From Perkinsus olseni (lineage: Eukaryota > Perkinsozoa > Perkinsida > Perkinsidae): a DNA stretch of 32,782 bases. Below, in pieces: positions 9,353 through 20,700 of this stretch. A program made the translations under genes and the position numbers. The stretch covers positions 1 to 32,782 of the forward strand of contig JABANP010000557.1 of NCBI GenBank assembly GCA_013115135.1, given 5' to 3'. Below the pieces are notes generated by a model, which worked only from the letters and a program-made list of their open reading frames with translations, was not told the DNA's origin and did no database searches. The first letter of the stretch is position 1. The number at the start of each line of letters is the position of its first letter.

Positions 9353-10239
9353 ATGAATTCATTATTCGCCGCGTGTCGCAGTAACGACTCGCTCACTATC
9401 GCCGACCTGATCGGCCACAAGGTAAGCCGTTCTCCTGCCCAATCGTTCTTTGGCCATCATCGGCACGGCATCGACTGCGTACAGCATCCGGGTTGGTCTT
9501 CTCGACCTTAAATTGCTGTCAGGAAGTCGGTGCCAATGTAAAGTACCCTCACCCTATCGACGGCCTGGGCGTTGGTGCTGCCGCCATACACGTAGCCGCA
9601 CAGTATGGCGCTACAGGGGCAGTCACTACTCTATTAGATGCAGGAGCGGATAAAGAACAGGTAGCGAGCCTGCGAGCTTGAGCTCTCGCTGGTTACTGAG
9701 CCAACTTAGGTTACTGAGCAAGGGCAGACGGCTCTTCATGTCGCAGCTAAACGGGGGCTCCCGGCTACTTGCCAGCTTTTGATCGCGAAAGGCGCCAACC
9801 TAGGGGCCAAGGACAGGTTCGGGTGAGCGGAGGGATCCTTGCTCTCGTCCAGTAGTCTTTATGAACGCCCCTGAGCTTTCGAGAATCTCCATAAGCGTGT
9901 CTATTGTAGGTGTACTCCCTTGGACTTGGCAAAGCGAGAGGAGCATCGCTCCAATTTTCATGCGGAAGTGGTGAAGTTACTGAAGAGGACAGTCAGTCAA
10001 CGCCGGGAGGTGTCGGCGGCGCCTGCCACAGGTGAGTGATGTTCCACGAGTGCTGTGTGAATTTACGGTGGTGCTCGCAGGCCGGAAGAGAGCTCGAAGA
10101 CGTCAAAAAGTTTATCAGTGGTTGCGGGAGGGTTGTGTTGCAGTCAAGTGGTTGCAGAGGGGGCTTCGATTGGGAGTCAACCGATTACGAAGAGCTTCCC
10201 GTGGCTCGGCCAGTTAGCTCAAGCATATCAGGATTATAG
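9353..10239 (+). CDS. Ankyrin-repeat protein
   Basis: Five exons keep frame: 9353-9421, 9523-9660, 9728-9822, 9910-10031 and 10091-10239. The protein starts MNSLFAACRSNDSLTIADLI, a degenerate capping repeat. Next come two good ankyrin units, GAAAIHVAAQYGATGAVTTL and QTALHVAAKRGLPATCQLLI, each followed by the loop D/N-A/G-G-A-x. A last partial unit is CTPLDLAKREEH. The C-terminal part is basic and then acidic (KRTVSQRREVSAAP; ELEDVKKFISGCGR), with no further domain recognised. Ankyrin repeats mediate protein binding, so the partner and cell location cannot be told. A pyrimidine tract plus AG (ttcgctttag) ends 9 nt before the ATG. The last acceptor was chosen because its reading looks protein-like up to the stop at 10237-10239. 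Confidence 0.78.
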
Positions 10240-10286
10240 CGAAACATGTGGTTCTTTTAGTAGTGGTATAGGAAAAATCCTTCCTC

Positions 10287-11519
10287 ATGCATCGACTGTC
10301 AATACATCTTCGGTCGGTTGTGAAACCGAAGCGGCCATCGAACGTGGGAAAAGAGGCCTCGGGTCGCGGTCCTGCGGTAGGTCGAAAGGCCTCTTCTTTT
10401 GCGGAGCAAAAGCGGCATAACTCTGCTGCTTTCTCACCGCTTGCTCGACGTTCCCTTCAGTTATCGAGCATTACTAATGTAGAAGTTGCCAGGCAGATGA
10501 GAGCCGCGAGAGACAGAGCGGAATCGAAGGCGCTGCCGAGGGAGGCAAAGCAGGAGGGTATGTCCCTGCGATATGTTAAGGACTATGTCTCAACCTCAGC
10601 CCTGGCCGACCTGCGTGCATTGTACGAGGAGAGCCTCACAGCGACCCGTCGGCCGCACTACAGTAGTTACGAGTTCTCTGAACTGGCTCTGACAGCGGCC
10701 AGGGCGCCGAGCGTTGGCGGTGCTGCTGAGGAAGTCCTTCGGATGGTCTTAGAGGAAGTGGTAGATCGACGAGAGCCAGTGAACTGCCGTGGCAAACGTG
10801 AGCCAGATGGCGACTTTTCGGAGAGGAAATTTTGAGTATGTCTTAGTTGGGCGGAGTACATACGACCTGATCACTCGAGCCGCCAACGACCACTCCTCCG
10901 CCCGTGCTGGCGGGGACTTCTCCGAGAATGTCCCGCTCAATCAAGGGTGGACTATGGTCAGTTTGAAGAATCTCACAGCGGGCTTTTGCAGCCCCAGAGG
11001 ATTGCGAATCATGGCAGAGAAATCTTTCGGAGGAAAGCTCATCGCTGAGTATGTCGGGGACCGAGTGGTAATAGAACCATCAGGAGGCCGTCTGATATCC
11101 TGTACAGGTGCTAGCTTCCGAGGCCGCTGTTGAGCTCAGTAGCGGCCTGTCGGGCCGAGGAGCGGTACAGATGTTGACGGGTTTGTGCAACTACACGGTA
11201 CATTATCCCAAGTTGGACGCTGAAGGGTCAGTATTGGCCACTGCGATTACATTGGAAAGGTGGCTGTAGGTACGAAGCCGTGAGCGTGGGAGTGTGGACT
11301 CGGCTGCTCGGCGTGGCGTCGCGACACTCAGTGACCGATCTTGCCCTCAGCGACTTCTCTATTCTATATCGAAAGGTGCGTTTGGCCTCTTGAAGAGGCG
11401 GAGTATCAAGTCGCTGTCAGATAGCCGAGGTTTTACCACATCTTGACCAAGGCAGTCGACACGACGTCGCCCGAGCTTCTGAGTGGCTGCTGATGTATGC
11501 AGAGGCCGTACCTGAGTGA
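10287..11519 (+). CDS. Helical-repeat protein with a targeting-like N terminus, possibly an organellar RNA-binding (RAP/FASTK/HPR-like) protein
   Basis: Five exons fit exactly: 10287-10760, 10807-11064, 11108-11226, 11270-11375 and 11421-11519, giving 351 residues. The first 60 residues are rich in Arg, Lys and Ser and almost lack acids (MHRLSIHLRSVVKPKRPSN), typical of mitochondrial targeting. The rest is a run of amphipathic helices with leucine spacing of about 35-40 residues, for example TMVSLKNLTAGFCS, GRGAVQMLTGLCNYTV, VGVWTRLLGVASRHSVTDLA and IAEVLPHLDQGSRHDVARAS. This resembles the helical repeats of FASTK/RAP/heptatricopeptide organellar RNA-binding proteins. No RAP domain is visible at the C terminus, so the family link is an inference. 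The gene begins 47 bp after the ankyrin gene's stop. A strong acceptor (ggttcttttag) ends 26 nt before the ATG. Confidence 0.65.
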
Positions 11520-12050
11520 TAGACATGTTTCTTAACGTTTGCACTTCCCTACTCGAGTTTCGCAGTAACTTGTGATAGCTATTTCACTGATATTGTCGAT
11601 TAGCAATAATATACCAGAGGCCATTGAGCTCAAGGCTGCCATTATCAGCCCTTCCCTCACTCTAAAATGACCAAAATCTCCAATCACTTGATTTTCCATG
11701 GCGGCACCTCATAAGATCTGACAACGAATATTGCACATTGACATGTTGTTGGGAGGTCAAAGCTTCTTTCATTTCGTAGATAAATGCTGATTACCCGAAA
11801 GAACGACCGAGTGAACTGAGTTGGCTTACCAATACGGACCGATGACGATCATTCGATCGATCGTCCATAGAATTCATCGAGCTGTTATGCAGTAGGTTTG
11901 AGATCTACAGGCACTTTCCTATCATCATCTCCACTACGTAACACAAGACACCAGTTTTAAACTGACACGCTTATTCATCCTCATACCTATTCGTCTATTC
12001 AAGAAAAGGATATTCAACCAATACGGTTGGTTTTGTGAGAAACTACAAGA
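11520..12050. other. Convergent intergenic region, nothing recognised
   Basis: About 530 bp of more AT-rich sequence between the 3' ends of a plus-strand and a minus-strand gene. No protein-like frame, RNA gene or repeat was found. It should hold both 3' UTRs. Confidence 0.5.
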
Positions 12051-12458
12051 CTAACAATAGTAGGGTTCACCCTCACAATCATCATCAGTAGGAGCGAAGC
12101 AAAGAGTGTCATCGTCCTTCTTGATAATGCCGAAGCAGACCTGGGGATCCTGCCAGGTCTTGCAGTAGGAGCCCCACTTAGAGTCACGGCACTGCTCCAT
12201 CTCATTGCAGACATCCTGGCAAGTAGGCTCTGGCTCAGGGCAAGCAACCGGCTCCAAAGTGTAGTCATCACAGGTGTCCTGCTCGGTGGGCTGGAAGCAG
12301 TAGCCATCATCCTTGTGGTAGAGACCGAAACAGACACCGTTACCCTTGCAGTAGGAGCCGTACTTGGAGTCAGCGCAGGCAGGATGGCCATCACAGATGT
12401 CCTGACAATACTCGGCGACGGCCATGGACAGGGCAGCGATAGTGAAGGCGATCTTCAT
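12051..12458 (-). CDS. Secreted two-domain cysteine-rich protein, unknown family
   Basis: Uninterrupted frame of 135 residues. I start it at the second Met (12456-12458) because it opens a clean signal peptide: MKIAFTIAALSMAVA, with predicted cleavage after AVA before EYCQDIC. The mature part is two tandem copies of one domain. Copy 1 runs from CQDICDGHPACADSKYGSYC to CFGLYHKDDGYCF. Copy 2 runs from CQDVCNEMEQCRDSKWGSYC to CFGIIKKDDDTLCF. The cysteine pattern and the core DSKxGSYCK...VCFGxxxKDD are kept. An acidic, Pro/Glu-rich linker, ACPEPEPT, joins them. It is extracellular by prediction and disulfide-stabilised. It lies alone in a gene-poor gap and has no intron, unlike its neighbours. 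Candidate roles (wall, adhesin-like, host interaction) are speculation. Confidence 0.82.
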   Translation of the reverse strand: MKIAFTIAALSMAVAEYCQDICDGHPACADSKYGSYCKGNGVCFGLYHKDDGYCFQPTEQDTCDDYTLEPVACPEPEPTCQDVCNEMEQCRDSKWGSYCKTWQDPQVCFGIIKKDDDTLCFAPTDDDCEGEPYYC

Positions 12459-13241
12459 AGTGTAGAAATTAAAAATAGTCAACTGACAAGAAGGACTCTG
12501 ATCCAGATTCCGAAGATGCACAAATGCGACTCATTCTTAATCTACTTCAAGCATACGCTGAGCCACTCCGGTTGAACTACCATCCCGAAGGACCCCGCCC
12601 TGTCCCAAAGTGCCGCAATAAATGCGTGCTAGCAGGGCTTCTATGCTCGACGAGGCGACCGCGAGTACTGGGATGGGAAGACCTGCTAATCTTAGCTAGC
12701 GATACTCACACCCACATTGCATAATACTATCCTTAGACTCGCCAAAAGCTATTAATAAGAAGCGCAACCGTGAACAACATGCCGCGATCGTCGCTCGCCC
12801 GAACATGAAACGCTGTGAAACGCCGTGCCGAGGCCGAATCTATTCGCACTCTGTATGATGCTCTCTTCTCTCCACCATGAATGGCCATACTCCGCATTCG
12901 AGTGCAGTCCAGTAGACCTTGAGATTAGAAACCAGTGATATCAGTAATATTGTGAGAAACTACAGTCATCAAACAGTTGACATGGCTTAATATCGATCTG
13001 GCTAGTACGGCCGAGAGGCCCTAACATCCTTCCGCGAGGCACTAGTAATTTGAGAGCCGTCTAGCCATAACGTGCTGTGCCGCAGTAGACTCCACCGAGA
13101 ATATTAAGTTTTCCTTGATGAAGGTGCAATTGTAATTCCCTCCCACATTTATTGACAACAGGCTGGAAGGGAGCTATGTATGGTTGAAACATTTCTTCGA
13201 AAACATGGATAACTCGTCAAAAAAATCAGCTATGGATAACT
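12459..13241. other. Long intergenic stretch upstream of the cysteine-rich gene
   Basis: About 780 bp without a recognisable gene. It contains the promoter side of the cysteine-rich gene and the 3' flank of formate-tetrahydrofolate ligase. Upstream of the ATG at 12458 the minus strand reads as a pyrimidine-rich ttgactatttttaatttc, but no AG precedes the start closely. The plus-strand frames here (for example 12524-12724) have no domain. Confidence 0.5.
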
Positions 13242-16134
13242 TCAGAAAAGTCCTTCCACCTTTCCAGTGGCCGGATCGATGTCGACCTGAAAAGTGTCGA
13301 TTCGAAACCATAGGTGGCAAAGAGCATACGTCGTAGAAGCAGGGGCGAGTCGGGAGGCCGGGCATCGTCATGATTGGCCCGAGGAGGGGATAGATGAAGC
13401 CAGCGCCTGTAAAGGGGAGGTGTGGACGACATCTCTGTCCTAGTCTGTCCTAAGCTCACCAGCAGCAGCGCGGCAATTCTTGACCTTAATGGTGAACCCA
13501 GCGGGCCTTCCGCGAAGGCTAGCATCGGCCGACAAGGAGTACCTACAGCGCCTCACGGGTTGAGGACAAATCGGCACTACAGAAGGGCTCACTGGGTTTT
13601 GGCCATGCAGATAGGCAATCCACCGAGCCCAGCTCTCTCAAAACGCTCTATCGCCAACTCCGCCGCCTGAGCGAACGATACGTTCAAAGTCTCACGAACG
13701 ACTCGATCCTCACCTCTTCGTATTCCACAGCCGCCGCTCCGTAAATCTTCATACAGATCGCGGCGATCTTATCTTTGATTGGTATGTCCAGAGGGTACCT
13801 GAAACATAGATCATTCGGTTAAACAGAGGGCGTGCGAAGGCCCTACGTAAACTTGAACTCTGATGTGCGTGCCTCGCACACTTCGATTAGCTTCTTCGAA
13901 ATTTCAACAGCTCCCTCGCCACCGCGAGCCCAATGGTCCGACACGACGGCCGCTGCGGCTCCACTCTTGAGAGCATCGTCAACTGAGAAGTTAATCAAGG
14001 CGAGCACTCCGAAGATAATGCTCCCACCTATCAACTTCAACTCAGCGTCGGAGTCGGTGTTCACCTTGTTCACGCACACTACGACGGGCACCTGAACCCA
14101 AAAGCATGGATGGTCGAGGCTAGGGAGCCCATCACCCCGAACTGATTCCCGATGTCAATGTGGGCCTGGAGGTTGCAGAGGCCATTCTGGATCAGATCGA
14201 GTCTCTCAGTGGTGTATCTGAGGGCCGCCTCCTTCGGCAAGCCCGGATACACTGTGCTCTTTGAGCTCGGCAACTTACGCGTCGTTCATCTTCTTTCCAG
14301 CTTCCACCGGCGGGCCGCCTCCATGGCTCTTTAAGGCGCGGGCGGTCGTGACGAGGACCTGCCCCACCGTTTACAGCTGTTAGCCCGGTGCTCCGTGGAC
14401 ACCTACGATGGCATCGGGGCGGAGACCGCTGTAGCGACACTTGATGTCCATGAACTTCTCCATTCCAATATCAGAACCGAAGCCGGCCTCGGTCAAAACC
14501 TAAGTGGGAGGTTGACTGAGACTGGGCCCTGCGAGGCTCACATAACCGTCCTGGCCAACCAGTTTCAAGGCAACCTGATCGGCCACGATGGAGGAGTTAC
14601 CGTGGGCAATGTTGGCGAACGGACCGGCATGGACCTGAGAAGAGGAAGATGAGTGGAAAGAGAACGAAGCCGTTCGGTTTTACAAAAACAGGTGTGCCTT
14701 CCAGGGTCTGCATGAGCGTGGGATTGATGGTATCCTTCAAGAGGACGGTCATCGCGCCCGCAACACCGAGATCATCGGCCGTCACCGGATCGCCCGACTT
14801 GCTGTAGGCGACCACCTGAGGACGATCTCCGTCGGGGAGGGGCAAGCCCAGCCTTCCCTACCATCTTCCTCAGTCTGTCTCTCATATCCTCAAGGCTCGT
14901 CGCCAACGCAAGGATGGCCATACACTCGCTACCTAGGATGCCGTATTGGGTTAAAATGCCCACCAACAAGATACGAGGCCCTTACTGACGGCAATATCCA
15001 CTTGGGTCTCTCTAGTGAAACCCTTCTCGTTGGGGCCCTGACCGATCGTCACCTTGCGGAGCATACGGTCGTTGACGTCAACAACCCTATTAACCTGCGT
15101 GGAGGATCAGAGTTGTCACAAATATCTCCAAGGATTCAACTTACCATGATAGTCTCAGGGTCGATGTCGAGACGCACCAGTCGGCCAACGCCTTCCTCAT
15201 CCAACTGGCTCACGTCGGTAGACAGCCCCAGACGTTGCAGCCGGCGAATGATGGAGGCCGAGACTTTGCGGCGACCGTCCTTCATAATGGGGCAGATGCC
15301 TGTGTACGGCAGTACTGTACAGCTGAGAGACGCGAGCCTTACGGTCGAAAAGCGCCTTGTTCGACTGGGTGTTCTCGTGGAAGATCCTTGTGTCAAGTTG
15401 GGCCACCAGCAGGTTATTAGCGATCGAGATGGCATGTATGTCCCCTGTAAAAAAGACGTGGTAGTTGTAACTCAGCGGGCGGGCCAACACACCGGTCAGG
15501 TGAAGGTTGAAGTCCTCCATCGGAATGACTTGCGAGTACCCGCCGCCAGCCGCGCCCCCCTTGATACCGAAGGTAGGGCCCATGGAAGGTTGACGGATGC
15601 AAGTGAACACCTAGGCATCGGCAATGTTGTCTCGTAAGTGAACAACAGTAGCCTGAGTTGAGTCTCTTGCCTTCTTCCCTAGATGTGCCCCCAGGCTCTG
15701 GCTGATCCCAACCGTACAGGTACTCTTCCCTTCACCTAGCGGGGTCGGAGTAACCCCAGTGACCACGACGTATCTGTGGGAGGGGGAGGAGAGTCAGAAG
15801 AACTACTGATCTAACTGAAGGTTACCGGACGGACACTTCAACTTACTTCCCATCGGGCCTGCCGGATAGTTTCTCCCGAACAGACAGGTTGACCTTGGCC
15901 GCGAACTTGCCGTAGCAGTCGTAGTCGTCATCGTCGAGGCCAAGCGACTCGCATACGTTGCGGATGTGCAGCGGGGCCACCTGAACACAGCAGCGAGGGA
16001 GTACGCGGATCGTACCAGCTTCCCGATGGCCGGGCTAATGGACTTACGCTCTGAGCTATCTCGATGTCAGAGGGTACTGGGGACTGGAGGGCTCCCTGGG
16101 AAAGGGGCCTCGGAAGGACAGAAGACGGGGCCAT
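13242..16134 (-). CDS. Formate-tetrahydrofolate ligase (10-formyl-THF synthetase), monofunctional
   Basis: Makes 10-formyltetrahydrofolate from formate, THF and ATP in one-carbon metabolism. The start is [20 protein letters not shown] with the family opening PSDIEIAQS. About a dozen small introns are joined by frame. Landmarks in order: [11 protein letters not shown]-loop [182 protein letters not shown]; and [16 protein letters not shown]. It ends [14 protein letters not shown]. It is full length with no dehydrogenase/cyclohydrolase domain, unlike animal and fungal MTHFD1. One intron (15611-15670) starts with GC. A strong gtttttttcag lies 18 nt before the ATG. Confidence 0.95.
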
Positions 16135-16434
16135 GAACCGACGTGCGCGTGCTGAAAAAAACTACAAACATAGATTAGCAAAGGCGAGGCATTCCATTGA
16201 CTCGAGAATGAACCCGAATCAAGCGTCCCCACCCACAGCAAGCGCTTGTCGGTTCTCTGAACTCGAACGCTTCACGTGCAAGTCCGAGTAACTGGTGAGC
16301 ACACAACGCATTCTATAACGCTCGACAGGGCCGCACGCCCTATTGAGGCACTCAAATCTTCCTCACAAAACTCCGGGACTAATTCATGGAAGACTCAACA
16401 CGATGAACGTGGCGAACGAAAAACAATTATACAC
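16135..16434. other. Intergenic, 5' flank of the ligase gene
   Basis: 300 bp between two minus-strand genes. It contains the likely trans-splice acceptor of the ligase (read on the minus strand as gtttttttcag, ending at 16152). Nothing else was recognised. Confidence 0.5.
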
Positions 16435-17355
16435 TCAACTGGGGTGCCGTTGAAGGCCTGATAATCGCGACTTCAGCCGCTGGTTTTCTCGGGCCAGTAT
16501 GCTCATCTGCTCTCGGTAGAAGTCGAGCTTGCCATCATCAGAGTTGGACGACCGGTCAACGGCTCGTGCTAATACCGACTCGTGACCATTGGCTTCACGA
16601 CGCCGAACTTTCATCGCCTGAAAAAGCATCACTGAGCGTCACGTCTCCGTGATGCGCACGCGTGCAGAGCGTTCACCGACCGTTACTTCAATTTCAACCT
16701 TCAATCGCGAATTCTCTGTTTTAGTCCGCTCGGCCTGCGCACGGGCTGTCTCGAGCTGATCCGAGAGGAGCCGGCGTTGGTTGTTAAGGACCATCTGGCT
16801 CTCCGTCAATGAGCTGACCTGATCACATGGGTTCAATCTCCTCGCAAAATAGCGTATAAAAGGGAAACGAGTTCTCACCTTTTTCTCCAACGCGGCCTTG
16901 TCCCGTCTAATGGTATTGAGTTCGGCGTAGAGACTTGGAAGCTCCGAGTCGGCTGAGCCACGCCGGTGATTTGCGGCAGAGTTGGCGGTGTCATCAAGGA
17001 CTGATGAGGGAGAGGACGGGCTCGCGTTGGCCATACTCCGTCCCTGTCCAGCAGTCGGCGATTGAATCCTTCGGTCGCCTAAGGAAAATAAACTGTGCCT
17101 GATGAAAACTTAAGAGCTCCTACTTTCGCCACCAGGTCCATAGAGCTCCTCGTATGCTTTAACAGACTCTCTGTACAAGCGCAGAGTGTCCTCCCGGCTG
17201 GGCTCTAGCTGTATCACCCGGTCAGGTGTCAGCCCCATTTTCTGTCGAAGTCGGAAATTGTCCAGAATCTCCTCCACAGTCAGGTCGGCCGTAGAAGAGG
17301 GCGGGCTACTAGTATCTGATCCGTTCGGGAGGGCCCGACTGTCCTCATCAGTCAT
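16435..17355 (-). CDS. Coiled-coil protein, unknown function
   Basis: Four exons join in frame. The protein opens MTDEDSRALPNGSDTSSPPS (acidic, disordered). Next comes a short conserved-looking segment, LTVEEILDNFRLRQKMGL, then an SP-rich linker (NASPSSPSSVLDD). Two long heptad regions follow: LYAELNTIRRDKAALEKK joined to VSSLTESQMVLNNQRRLLSD, and DFYREQMSILARENQRLK near the C terminus. It ends LSGLQRHPS. The coils suggest a dimeric scaffold, possibly of the cytoskeleton or basal body, but no diagnostic motif is present. The intron between exons 3 and 4 begins gtaacg and ends tttttcag. Upstream of the ATG the minus strand reads cagttttttacgag, a possible trans-splice acceptor. Confidence 0.65.
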
Positions 17356-17756
17356 CGGCTCGTAAAAAACTGGATGAAGCCCATCGACAACCCGACAATC
17401 GATTACGAGGTGAGCGCCGTGGGGCTCGGACTATGCAAATATTGGCCGGGCCCTTGACTCTCATTTCGAGGTCAACTCAACGAGTTCAGCAAGTAAATTC
17501 AAAAGCATCAAACTTGCTTGGATTCGCAAGCTGACTGATGATTACGGAAAACGAATTGAATGCAAGGGAGCCCTCGCAGAGTACCTGAGTGTCGCAGCAT
17601 ATACATGACCCCCGATGGTGACCCGAACCTTACGTTATTAATCAAAGTCAAACATAGTTGAATGTTATCAATGTTATACCGAGGGCTAAGATTGAGATAC
17701 CTGATAAGCGGCATGGGGGACGACCGAGAGGCATCGTCCCGGGCTCCTTACGATGA
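17356..17756. other. Intergenic, nothing recognised
   Basis: About 400 bp between the stop of the Arg/Asp-rich gene and the start of the coiled-coil gene. A minus-strand frame at 17508-17714 has no domain or good composition. Confidence 0.45.
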
Positions 17757-20700
17757 TCATCTCTTATGCCTCCTGCCGTTGTTCTTCTTGCTGCCCTTCT
17801 TATTATTCTTCCTCCTCTCCAAAGGAGGGGTGTCCTCCCAAGCAGCCTGGTCGCTATCGACGAATAGCCTCGTCAGGCGTTCCGCCAGCCCTTCTGCTGT
17901 ATTCACTCCGCAGCGGCTCACATTGTTCTCTGTCCGCACTTCTTCCGCGTCAACAAAGCTCGACACCGTAACGTAACCATCACTCAGCAACGAGCCTTTG
18001 CGGCCTCCTCTCTCTTCTAGCTCTGAGGCTATCTCGTTGCCGTTTCCGCTCTCGGTGACACCTTCGTACAGCGCCGAGGCCACACCTTCATCATTTGCCT
18101 CCGATCTTCCCTCGGACTCGGAACGCGCAGGAACACCATCAGGCACCTCTGCCATAGCAGTTGCGACGACCTGCGCAGCTCCAGCGGCCTCTTGTCGGCC
18201 GCTGCTCTCATCCTTCTGAGCTGCTGCTATCGCCATTGATTCTCCCGACTCCCCAATCATCGAGGCAGCACGGCCAGTTCGCTTGGCACCGTCATGGCTT
18301 GTCGCGACTCTGGCGACCTGCTGCACCCCCGCAGCGCCAGCGCACTGACCAGAGTATTCATCGTTATCAAGTTCAGTTTCGAAGGCCATAAGCCTCCCCT
18401 CTAAGGCAGCTTGATCTATGTGTGCTGCGCCGTAACACTCATCCTCGCTCCAACCACCACAAAGCCGCCAGTTCTCCTCGAGAGCCGAGTCAGTGACCTC
18501 TTCAACGTAGTACGTAGGGTCCGCAGCAACCGGCTGTCCCCACTGGGAGGCCTCCGCTCGGCGACGCATCCCTGACGACATCGAGTCCTTGAGCTTATAG
18601 TAGTCCTTTTGGAACGGCACCACAATACCACGCGCAGCTCGGCTTCTGGGCGTCAGGGGTTCCTCCTCGCGATGGCTACTGTACTGGGGGTATTCGAGAA
18701 CAGGTTCCGGCCTGCTGCAGATGGACCCATAGTGACCAGCTTCAATGGCAGCGATCTCGGCCTGGGCACCAGCCGAGTACTGACCCCAGAGACGCTCGCG
18801 CAGCGGTACCAGATCAGTGCATCTCGGCTGCAGTGCCATCGTGGTCGAAGGCGCCACCGGGGGCCACTGACTGCCCGGCGGAGTCCAACTCGCCCCAACT
18901 AACTGGCGATCACAGGAATTGTCCCAGGCCGCAGCTGGGAGTGCAGGGGTCGGACAAGGCCTGTAGGAGCTGGCGCTGGTGCTGGTGCTGGGAATGACAG
19001 CTGGTCGGTCCTGGTCGAGCTGTAAACTATACTCGTGGCCGTCCGTGTCCTCAACATAAGTTATTTGCTTCACTGAGATTCCTGGCAGCTCCAGGAGCCT
19101 CAGTAGTGCCTCCCGACGCTGAGCCGTCTGATCGGCGGCCTCCTCGTTCTCCCGCCCGGCCTCATGCGAACGGTCATTCCGGTAGCGACTCTCAGACCTC
19201 CCCCTGGGCCTCCTGGAAGAGCGCCGATGCTCCGCTACATGATCCCTGAGATCACACTCCCTATCATCCGGTGGATGGCCTCTCCTATCCTGATCGCTGT
19301 CAGGGCTTCTTGCCCTCCGATGGCCGTCTGCGTCCCCCTGCGGCGCACTTCTGCCCTCCCTTGGATGCCGTTCCTCACGCTCTCGACTATGGAGGAGGGG
19401 TTGGTCATGATGCTTCTCCCGGCTTCCGTGCTGATCATCGAAGCCACCTTGGCGGTCCTGTCGCTCATGGTGGCCTCGATGGTTCTCACGGGATTCACCG
19501 CGCTCTCGGTGATCACTTCGATCTCGTTCTTGACGCTCGTCTCGGTCTCTTCGCCGCTCTCGATGCCGATCTCGATGCCGATCTCGGTCCGTCCGCCGGT
19601 CTCGCCGCTCATCTTGGTCCGCCCGCCGGTCTCGCCGCTCATCTTGGTCTGTCCGCCGGTCTCGCCGCTCATCTTGGTCCGCCCGCCGGTCTCGCCGCTC
19701 ATCTTGGTCCGTCCGCGGGTCTCGCCGCTCATCTTGGTCCGTCCGCCGGTCTCGCCGCTCATCTCTGTCCGTCCGCCGGTCTCGCCGCTCATCTCTGTCC
19801 GTCCGCCGGTCTCGCCGCTCATCTCTGTCCGTCCGCCGGTCTCGCCGCTCATCTTGGTCCGGACGCCGGTCTCGCCGCTCATCTTGGTCCGTCCGACGGT
19901 CTCGCCGCTCATCTTGGTCCGTCCGCCGGTCTCGCCGCTCATCTTGGTCCGTCCGCCGGTCTCGATGTCGATCCCGAGTCCGCTCCCGATGTTGACGGCC
20001 ATCGTGGTCCCGAGGTCGATCCCCCCGAACGCTCTGGTCCCGATGTCGTCGTCTGCTCTCTCGTCGTTCCCGGCCAAGTTCGGGTGTATCGTCCCTCCTT
20101 CTACCCTCACCTACACCACGTTCGCCGTGGTCATTGTGCTGTCGAGGACTCCTCTGGCCTCGGCTGCCACGCCGGTGGCTGCGATCCCGATATCTTTCAC
20201 GATCCCCACGCTCACGCCTGCGATCATCACGATCACGTTCATCTTCCCGTTGAGTCCGCTCCTCTCGAGGACTCCGACCTCCGGCACCCCTTGGCACTCC
20301 CTCAGATGACGTGCGCTGGCCATTCCACGGGGACGACTCCATGACAGTGCTATCATTGACGCTGGGCCCCCCGCTAGAGGCCGTAAGACCGTGCCCAGCG
20401 AAGGTTCCGCCCCCAGACCCTCCGGAGGCGGCTGCCTGATGCTGCCCACTACGTTCACCATGATGAAGACGATCATGAGCGTGCGGTTCCCAGAGAGCTT
20501 GCTGGTGTGGCCCATGCTCCGGCCACGAGCTCGGTATCTGGTCGTAGGATCGGAACCCATCGCCAGCTTCGTTGTTCCCCATGTGAGAGTAGCAGTTCTG
20601 AGGGTCAGCACTGTCTTGATCGTAACGGGGGTCGCCATGGGGGAAGCCAGCACCGCTATAGACCGGGTTGTAGCCCTGGCAATCCGCCCCTCTCGACCGT

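Noticed and set aside
12524..12724. 66-codon plus-strand frame upstream of the cysteine-rich gene
   Set aside because: No domain or signal peptide and it overlaps the likely promoter/5' UTR of the minus-strand gene.
19164..20344. Long plus-strand open frames (381 and 357 codons) and a 291-codon minus frame over the repeat
   Set aside because: They are shadows of the 30-bp tandem repeat in the Arg/Asp-rich gene. They have no domain, and the minus-strand 941-codon frame continues far beyond the repeat on both sides.
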